From positions 62,001 to 126,000 of the forward strand of contig NZ_CAADFC020000008.1 of the NCBI RefSeq assembly GCF_900696085.1: 64,000 nucleotides of DNA, read 5' to 3'. The notes beneath the pieces are model-generated. The model ran no database searches. It saw only the letters and a list, made by a program, of their open reading frames with translations, and had not been told where the DNA came from. This document shows positions 59,147 to 64,000 of the stretch, piece after piece. Each line of letters begins with the position of its first letter. Within the stretch, counting starts at the first letter, position 1. The translations under genes and the position numbers were made by a program. Origin of the DNA: Bradyrhizobium ivorense. GTDB lineage: Bacteria; Pseudomonadota; Alphaproteobacteria; Rhizobiales; Xanthobacteraceae.

Positions 59147-61920
59147 GTGCGGCAGGGCGCATCGCCTCAACGGAAAATGGCACCCGGAGAGCGTGAGCAT
59201 AGCGACCCGAAGGGGCACGCGGGTCCGAGTGCAGCGACGAGACCGGATCAATAGCGGCACCCGGGAACGGGGCAGTGATAGCGATCGCCGCAGGCGAGCC
59301 CCTTTCCCGAGTGCCCCCGGCGAGGAGCAGCAAAGCTCTGGCGCGAGGGATCGAAGCCGCAAGGCGTGCGCCGTTGTGGCGTGAAGAAGAAGGGAGTGTT
59401 CGAAAGAATGGAGCCTGCTGGTTATGGCTCTTACTTGCCCGGCTTACCGGTGTCGGAAACGACTGAGACTCCGAAAGGGGAACGGGACCAGAGCATGCCG
59501 GGAAACGTCTCGAAATCGGGCGCCGTAGCCCGGTGGAGAGCACAAAGTAAGGTGTGCATGGTGAAAGCTGTATTGCCTGAATCCCAGTTTCCAGTCGCCA
59601 AAGGGCTGGCAGTAGCGAACGCGGCTGACACGCTACGCCACGCGGGGCAAATCGCACCGGCCAGTGTGATTTGCCACCAGTCCGCGTGGGACGACCTCCG
59701 TCGGAGGGTTAAGGAAGCGAAAGGGACACCTAAACACACCGCAACTCCCCGCACACGTAACTACGGGATCGCCTGCAGCAGGTTCATTCGCGAACCTGTA
59801 TGGCGACGGAGCCGTCATAGTACCCAAATGCCCGGCGTAATGGCCGGGACAGCCGTCGCGAGGCGGACGATCATGCGTATAAGGCCGGGTGACCGGACCG
59901 AAAGCGCCTCCGATCGGAGGAAGGACGATGCCGCTAACAACGGCAAGTGCAGTATGCGAAGAGAAGATTCTTCGACGGAGAGGCTCTGCTGATGCAGGCC
60001 GTCACCATCCAGAGGAGAATTGAATCACTGCCGACCTTGTCGCGGTCGGGTAAGCGCGTAAATAGCCTTCACCGTTTGATGAGATCTCCGTATCTCTTCG
60101 AGCAGGCTTACGAAAAGGTCTCCCGCAACAAGGGAGCCCTGACGCCCGGTGTAGATGGCAAGACCTTCGACGGCATGTCGCTGGAGAAGCTCGCCGACAT
60201 CGCCAGGCGCGTGGCAGATGGCACTTATCGCTTCCGGCCGGTCCGGCGGGTGTATATCCCGAAGGACAACGGCAAGACACGACCGCTGGGTATCCCCACG
60301 GTGGAAGATCGGCTCGTTCAGGAGGCGGTCAGGATTCTACTCGAAGCGATCTACGAACCTGTGTTCCTCGATGAGTCACATGGGTTCCGCCCGGGCCGAT
60401 CCGGCCATACCGCTCTTAAGACTATCAAGAAGACCTGGACGGGTTGTAAGTGGCTAGTCGAAGTGGATGTGCGTGGGTTCTTCGACAATATCGACCATGA
60501 CATTCTGCTCGAGCTTCTGAGGAAACGGATCGATGACGATAGGTTCATCGGCCTGATCGAAGGAATGCTCAAAGCAGGTTACATGGAAGATTGGGTCTAC
60601 GGACGCACGTACAGTGGTACGCCACAGGGCGGCGTTGTGAGCCCGATCCTCGCCAACATCTATCTGCATGAGCTGGATCAGCAAATGCAGACAATGAAAG
60701 CGGACTTCGACAAAGGCCGCGTGCGGCGTCCATTCCCGCGCTATGCCGCGCTGGAACGGCGCGTGCTCCGTCTCCGCCGCAAAATTGAACGGCTCCGTGC
60801 CGACGGCGCGGATCAGGCTGAGATCGACGCTGCATTTGCAGAGATCAAAGCCGTCAACAAGGACAGACGGAAAGTACCTTCCGTCGATCCGATGGACCCC
60901 AACTTCAAAAGGCTCCGCTACTGCCGCTACGCCGACGACTTCCTCATCGGCGTGATCGGGAGCAAGCGGGAAGCGTATGAGATCATGGCGGGCGTCGAAC
61001 AGTTCTTGACGCACGCCCTGAAGCTCGCCGTGTCGCCCGAGAAAAGTGGAGTTCACGCTGCTTCAAAGGGAGTGACCTTCCTCAGCTATCGCATCTCGAC
61101 ATACACATCCTACGGGGCTGGACGGAAAACCAGCCGCACGGGACCGGACGGACGGACATGGCGCGTGCTACGCCGCCCGACCACCGACAATGTCAGCTTG
61201 CGAGTGCCTCGGCAAGAAGTCACCAAGTTCTGTAAGCGACACGGCTATGGCGACCTCGCCAAGAAGACTGGCCGTCATCGCGCACAGTTCCTTGTTACCA
61301 GCGACGTCGCAACCGTCCTCGCCTATAACTCAGAGTTCCGTGGATTCGCGAACTACCATTCGTTGGCCGACGACATCAAAAGCGCCTTGAGACTGTTGGA
61401 GCTTGTCGTGTTCCGCAGTGCCGTGAAGACGCTGGCGATGCGACATCGGACGACGACAGCAAGAACCATGAGGCGTCTGTGGAATGGGACGGACTACGAG
61501 GTTAGCTCTGTAGTTCGTGGCAAGCTTCGCAGCATCAAGCTGTGGAGACTGAAGCATCTCACTCAAACCTTCTGGCCGAGTCCTGTTGTGGACAACGTCA
61601 CGGCAGGCGCGTGGTGGGTCAAAAACCCAAATGATCTCATCGATCGACTTAGCGCTCGCAGGTGCGAAGCGTGCGGCGGTACGAGCGGACCATTTGAGAT
61701 GCATCACCTCCGCCGCGTAGGAGATCTGCGCAGCGTGCTGGCGGTTTGGAAACAGTCCGGTTGGCGGCGCAAGACCATTGTCCTGCGCCCGTCATGCCGA
61801 ACAACCGTTTCTGGTCGAAAGCATGCGCGTACGGAAAGCCGTGTGCATTGAAAGGTGCCCGCACGGTTTGGAGGGAGGCGTAGGGATGTCCTCTTACGAG
61901 GTGTCCCGCGCCTACCCTAC
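59147..61920 (+). mobile_element. Group II intron
   Basis: The 5' end GTGCG fits GUGYG. Domain V is at 61836-61869 (AAGCCGTGTGCATTG, then GCACGGTTT closing the stem), with the catalytic AGC triad. Domain VI follows: GGGAGGCG pairs with CGCCT-A-CCC, leaving a bulged A at 61914 as branch point, and the intron ends in AC at 61920. Length is 2774 bases with the reverse transcriptase inside domain IV. It is inserted between the ardC relic and the ubiquitin-like operon. Confidence 0.85.
59992..61851 (+). CDS. ltrA: Group II intron reverse transcriptase/maturase with damaged HNH domain
   Basis: The intron-encoded protein promotes splicing and retrohoming. From MQAVTIQRRIESLPTLSR (a frame is open 15 codons earlier) it shows the reverse transcriptase blocks: YIPKDNGKTRPLGIPTVEDR, VEVDVRGFFDNIDHDILL, SGTPQGGVVSPILANIYLHE and the catalytic YCRYADDFLIGV (about residues 305-316). 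The GIIM maturase region follows (TTTARTMRRLWNG). The C-terminal HNH starts well (RRCEACGGTSGPFEMHHLRR), but the last zinc pair is lost: IVLRPSCRTTVSG stands where VLCPSCH is expected, and the frame changes there. DNA cleavage may be impaired, although splicing need not be. Confidence 0.92.
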   Translation: MQAVTIQRRIESLPTLSRSGKRVNSLHRLMRSPYLFEQAYEKVSRNKGALTPGVDGKTFDGMSLEKLADIARRVADGTYRFRPVRRVYIPKDNGKTRPLGIPTVEDRLVQEAVRILLEAIYEPVFLDESHGFRPGRSGHTALKTIKKTWTGCKWLVEVDVRGFFDNIDHDILLELLRKRIDDDRFIGLIEGMLKAGYMEDWVYGRTYSGTPQGGVVSPILANIYLHELDQQMQTMKADFDKGRVRRPFPRYAALERRVLRLRRKIERLRADGADQAEIDAAFAEIKAVNKDRRKVPSVDPMDPNFKRLRYCRYADDFLIGVIGSKREAYEIMAGVEQFLTHALKLAVSPEKSGVHAASKGVTFLSYRISTYTSYGAGRKTSRTGPDGRTWRVLRRPTTDNVSLRVPRQEVTKFCKRHGYGDLAKKTGRHRAQFLVTSDVATVLAYNSEFRGFANYHSLADDIKSALRLLELVVFRSAVKTLAMRHRTTTARTMRRLWNGTDYEVSSVVRGKLRSIKLWRLKHLTQTFWPSPVVDNVTAGAWWVKNPNDLIDRLSARRCEACGGTSGPFEMHHLRRVGDLRSVLAVWKQSGWRRKTIVLRPSCRTTVSGRKHARTESRVH

Positions 61921-61954
61921 CGAGACGCTGCGCGGCTCGGTTCACGAGAGCCCG

Positions 61955-61972
61955 GTGCGGCCCTAGCCGCAC
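61955..61972. terminator. Hairpin downstream of the intron
   Basis: GTGCGGC and GCCGCAC form a perfect 7-bp stem with a CCTA loop. There is no T-run, so a Rho-independent role is uncertain. It could end the ubiquitin-like operon transcript (minus) or be part of the intron target. Confidence 0.4.
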
Positions 61973-62082
61973 GCGCACACCCACTAAAAGACTTGAGCGA
62001 ACGTGACGCTGGCAATCCTGCGAGAACAGCCTGGTATTTTTCACAGGTCTCAAAATTGGGGAAAACCTTACCCTCTGCTGAC

Positions 62083-62985
62083 CTACACTAGCATATTGTT
62101 CCTCATGGCCCGAAAGTACAGCCGGATGCGCTCCACCAACGAAACGCGCGGCTGACCTGCACTATTTTCCCCTGCCATGTATTTGCGGATATCGAAGGCC
62201 ATGTCGCCGACCGCAGCATTCGGGTAATGCGTGCAGGAAGCCGACCAGCGCCGAAATCGTTCGGCCTCCGCCACCAAGCCCGAATTGCCATCGTATGAGA
62301 GGTAGGCTCCCGGCCTGGTACGTCGGCTCCACGGCGTGATCAATTGCACGACCAGCCCGACCGCCAGCGAGGCGAGGACGCCGTTCGACCACACCACCTG
62401 CGGACGCCCGCCGGCGGCGCCGTACCTGCGGGACTCTTCCACCAGCGCCGCGTCGGTCACGATTCCCATGCAGCGCAGGCACGGGCTGCCGGGCTCGGAC
62501 AGCACCACCTGGCCTGCAACAAGGTGACCATGCCCGCCGCCCAGCTTGTGCACGTCCATTCCCTGATCGATGTACGGAATCAGGAAACGCCGGCAGAAGG
62601 CGTCGAGTTCGTCCTTGCCGCGCACGTTGTCGAGACCGCCCACGATGACCTCACAGCGCTTCAGCGCGTCGCCCGCGAGCTGCCATTGCTTGCGATGGAT
62701 CTCGACGCGGGCGTTCGGATTGACCGCGAGGATCATCCTTTTCATGATCGCGACCTTCGCGGTCCGCTTGAGCACGTACCACCAGGTGCCGCCGATCAAC
62801 CTGTTGAGATTAGTCAAGGTGATGCGGTCGTCGTCCACCAGCACGAAGTTGCCGACGCCGACATGTGCGAGTTGCTGAGCGACGTGCGAATTTCCGCCTC
62901 CGAGGCCCACTAGGCCGACCGTCACCTCCGCCAGCCGCTGTTCGCTCTTGGCGCCGAGAAAGCTCTGTCGGTCAAGCCAGCTCAT
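62083..62985 (-). CDS. ThiF/E1-like adenylyltransferase
   Basis: An E1-type enzyme that should adenylate the C-terminus of the ubiquitin-like partner. The 300-residue protein (ATG 62985; an upstream GTG is possible) has the nucleotide loop VGLVGLGGGNSHVAQQLAH (about residues 23-41), DDDRITLTNLNRLIG (the acidic and Asn/Arg residues of the ATP site), VEIHRKQW and CEVIVGGLDNVRGKDELD, then a single CxxC pair in SPCLRCMG, where many ThiF proteins have two. A thioester cysteine is not obvious. It overlaps the JAB gene by 14 bases and is the last gene of the operon. Confidence 0.88.
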   Translation of the reverse strand: MSWLDRQSFLGAKSEQRLAEVTVGLVGLGGGNSHVAQQLAHVGVGNFVLVDDDRITLTNLNRLIGGTWWYVLKRTAKVAIMKRMILAVNPNARVEIHRKQWQLAGDALKRCEVIVGGLDNVRGKDELDAFCRRFLIPYIDQGMDVHKLGGGHGHLVAGQVVLSEPGSPCLRCMGIVTDAALVEESRRYGAAGGRPQVVWSNGVLASLAVGLVVQLITPWSRRTRPGAYLSYDGNSGLVAEAERFRRWSASCTHYPNAAVGDMAFDIRKYMAGENSAGQPRVSLVERIRLYFRAMRNNMLV

Positions 62986-63490
62986 ATTTCGCACCCCATT
63001 GTTCGACGATCGGCTGATCGACGCGGATGAAGCGGTCGATCGACACGGAAGGCTTGCCGGGCTCGAGCCAGAGCAGGCCCGTCGCGCCGTTGTCGCTCAG
63101 CACCAGGAGGCCGTGCGGCATCTTCGGGCACGACTGGAAAAAGCCCGGAACGAATTCGTTGCCGCTCTTCAGGTCGACGCCGCTGAATCCGGGAAGGCCG
63201 CGGCCGCCATGGGTATGGACATGCAACAGCGTCGACGCGGGTCGGTACGCCGATTGCGCGGCCTTACGCATTGCGTTGGATCCGATCCGCGCACCGACGC
63301 CCGGGGCGACTTCGTAATCCTCGTCGGCGACCGGCACGTATCCGCGGACCAGCAGCATCAACCCGCCCGGCGCGGCGGCGGCGCCTGCCGTCAGGAAGCC
63401 GACGCGCTCGCGCGCGAAAAAATGGGGGCGCGCGAGATCGCGCCGGACGAGGTCCAGCATCGGACCCGTAATCTTCAGTACTACCTTCAT
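62972..63490 (-). CDS. JAB/MPN-domain metallopeptidase (deubiquitinase-like)
   Basis: A 172-residue JAB-domain protein (start MKVVLKITGPMLDLVRRDLA; the open frame upstream overlaps the E2-like gene). Zinc-site residues are visible: Glu29 in ARERVGFL, the His residues in LLHVHTHGGRGLPGFSGVD (His90, 92, 94) with Ser103 and Asp106. Proteins of this type cut precursors or conjugates of ubiquitin-like modifiers. It overlaps the E2-like stop (ATGA). Confidence 0.87.
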   Translation of the reverse strand: MKVVLKITGPMLDLVRRDLARPHFFARERVGFLTAGAAAAPGGLMLLVRGYVPVADEDYEVAPGVGARIGSNAMRKAAQSAYRPASTLLHVHTHGGRGLPGFSGVDLKSGNEFVPGFFQSCPKMPHGLLVLSDNGATGLLWLEPGKPSVSIDRFIRVDQPIVEQWGAKYELA

Positions 63491-63816
63491 TTGAGTTGCC
63501 CCAGGTGAATGGCGAGGATCTCGGCCCAGCGCAGTGATGCCGGCACGTAGTTGTAAGACATCGTGTGCCAGGCCCTGCCCATGATCTGATGGACGGTCCA
63601 ATTCTGACCGCGGTTCGGAAAGGGCTGCGACAGGAAGAGGCGGGTGGTGTAGCTGCCATGGCTACGTGGGCAGAGCAGGCCGTCGACCGTCGCCGTGCCT
63701 CCGTTGTGCTGTACTTTCATCGCCGGCAGGTAGACGAGGGGCTGACCTCCCTCGTCCCAGAGTTCGGCGCCGCGGTTGATCCGCCGCAGCGCCGCGAGTT
63801 GAAGCTCGGTGGTCAC
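63487..63816 (-). CDS. E2-like protein of the ubiquitin-like cassette
   Basis: A 109-residue protein starting with GTG (MTTELQLAALRRINRG), overlapping the end of the multi-ubiquitin frame as GTGA. Its single cysteine, Cys49 in TVDGLLCPRSHGSYTTRLFL, and the Trp/His-rich block QNWTVHQIMGRAWHTMSYNY fit the small E2-like family (Prok-E2_E type) found with E1, JAB and multi-ubiquitin genes. This family name is from memory and is moderately sure. It would carry the modifier as a thioester. Confidence 0.68.
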   Translation of the reverse strand: MTTELQLAALRRINRGAELWDEGGQPLVYLPAMKVQHNGGTATVDGLLCPRSHGSYTTRLFLSQPFPNRGQNWTVHQIMGRAWHTMSYNYVPASLRWAEILAIHLGQLK

Positions 63817-64000
63817 GACGACTGTCCCACCGGCGGATGGGAGGCGAATTCCATTCCGTCCTTGACCTTGAGGCGTTCGCCCGGCGCCATCTCGCGGAAG
63901 ACGCCGTCGCTGCCGATGATGTCCAGCTTGTAGCCGGCGGGCACGCCGAACACCGCCATCAGCTCCTCGGTGGTGTAGATGCGGCGCTCGAGTTCGAACT
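63813..64000 (-). CDS. Multi-ubiquitin-type modifier protein (partial, N-terminus outside window)
   Basis: Only the last 61 residues are in the window: FELERRIYTTEELMAVFG, VPAGYKLDIIGSDGVFREM, APGERLKVKDGMEFASHPPV and GQSS. The spacing of TTEEL..V.GVP.GY.L, then .I.P.E...V.DGM.F.S.PP, is that of one repeat of the bacterial multi-ubiquitin domain (beta-grasp). The C-terminus is GQSS and not a di-glycine. Translation runs directly into the E2-like gene. How many repeats lie upstream cannot be seen. Confidence 0.75.
   Translation of the reverse strand, partial: FELERRIYTTEELMAVFGVPAGYKLDIIGSDGVFREMAPGERLKVKDGMEFASHPPVGQSS

Overview
The window looks like part of the symbiosis island of a nodulating Bradyrhizobium-type bacterium. 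It carries, close together, an uptake-hydrogenase locus in the order hupSLCDFGHIJK-hypABFCDE, a NifA-type upstream element in front of a small nitrogen-fixation ferredoxin, a nod box, two tts boxes with nopP-type effector genes, a nodVW-like two-component system, nodM, GDP-fucose genes (noeL, nolK) and a symbiotic biotin operon. Long gene-poor gaps, decayed genes and mobile DNA separate these blocks, as is usual for such islands. The genus is inferred from gene content and order, not from a marker gene.

Layout. 1-2552 (minus): sufC (cut by the window edge), sufB and a 2[4Fe-4S] ferredoxin with a NifA site. 2885-4063 (minus): alanine dehydrogenase with a clear terminator. 4270-18140 (minus): one hydrogenase transcription unit from a sigma54-type promoter before hupS to hypE; all genes are present but hupI is decayed and hupJ partly so. 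18896-24508 (minus): a serine hydrolase, an orphan modB, and a vanB-gntR-vanA aromatic oxygenase set with two TGTATACA palindromes. 24642-27264: an AlpA-type regulator, then a nod box and dctA (plus). 28046-31873 (plus): nodV-like kinase, nodW-like regulator and a single-domain receiver.

31956-37378 is an effector region. A tts box drives a second nopP gene (nopP2) that was split by a complete 3122-bp IS66-family element with an 8-bp target duplication; a second IS66 fragment cuts its 3' end. An intact nopP with its own tts box lies on the opposite strand. 37594-42970 holds nodM (glucosamine-6-phosphate supply) and noeL-nolK (GDP-fucose supply), all feeding Nod-factor synthesis. 43216-50336 (minus) holds MFS, TauE/SafE and RND transporters. 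51150-52060 holds remnants of ligD and a Nudix gene.

52472-57747: bioB-panD-bioF-bioD-bioA (minus) and a divergent GntR regulator of BioR type with BioR-like boxes in the shared promoter. 57885-59020 is a broken ardC fused to an Lrp fragment. 59147-61920 is a group II intron with recognisable 5' end, domain V and domain VI. 62083-64000 (minus) is the most unusual cassette: a multi-ubiquitin-type protein (cut by the edge), an E2-like protein, a JAB-type peptidase and a ThiF/E1-like enzyme, all with overlapping reading frames. It is the best candidate in the window for a poorly characterised system.
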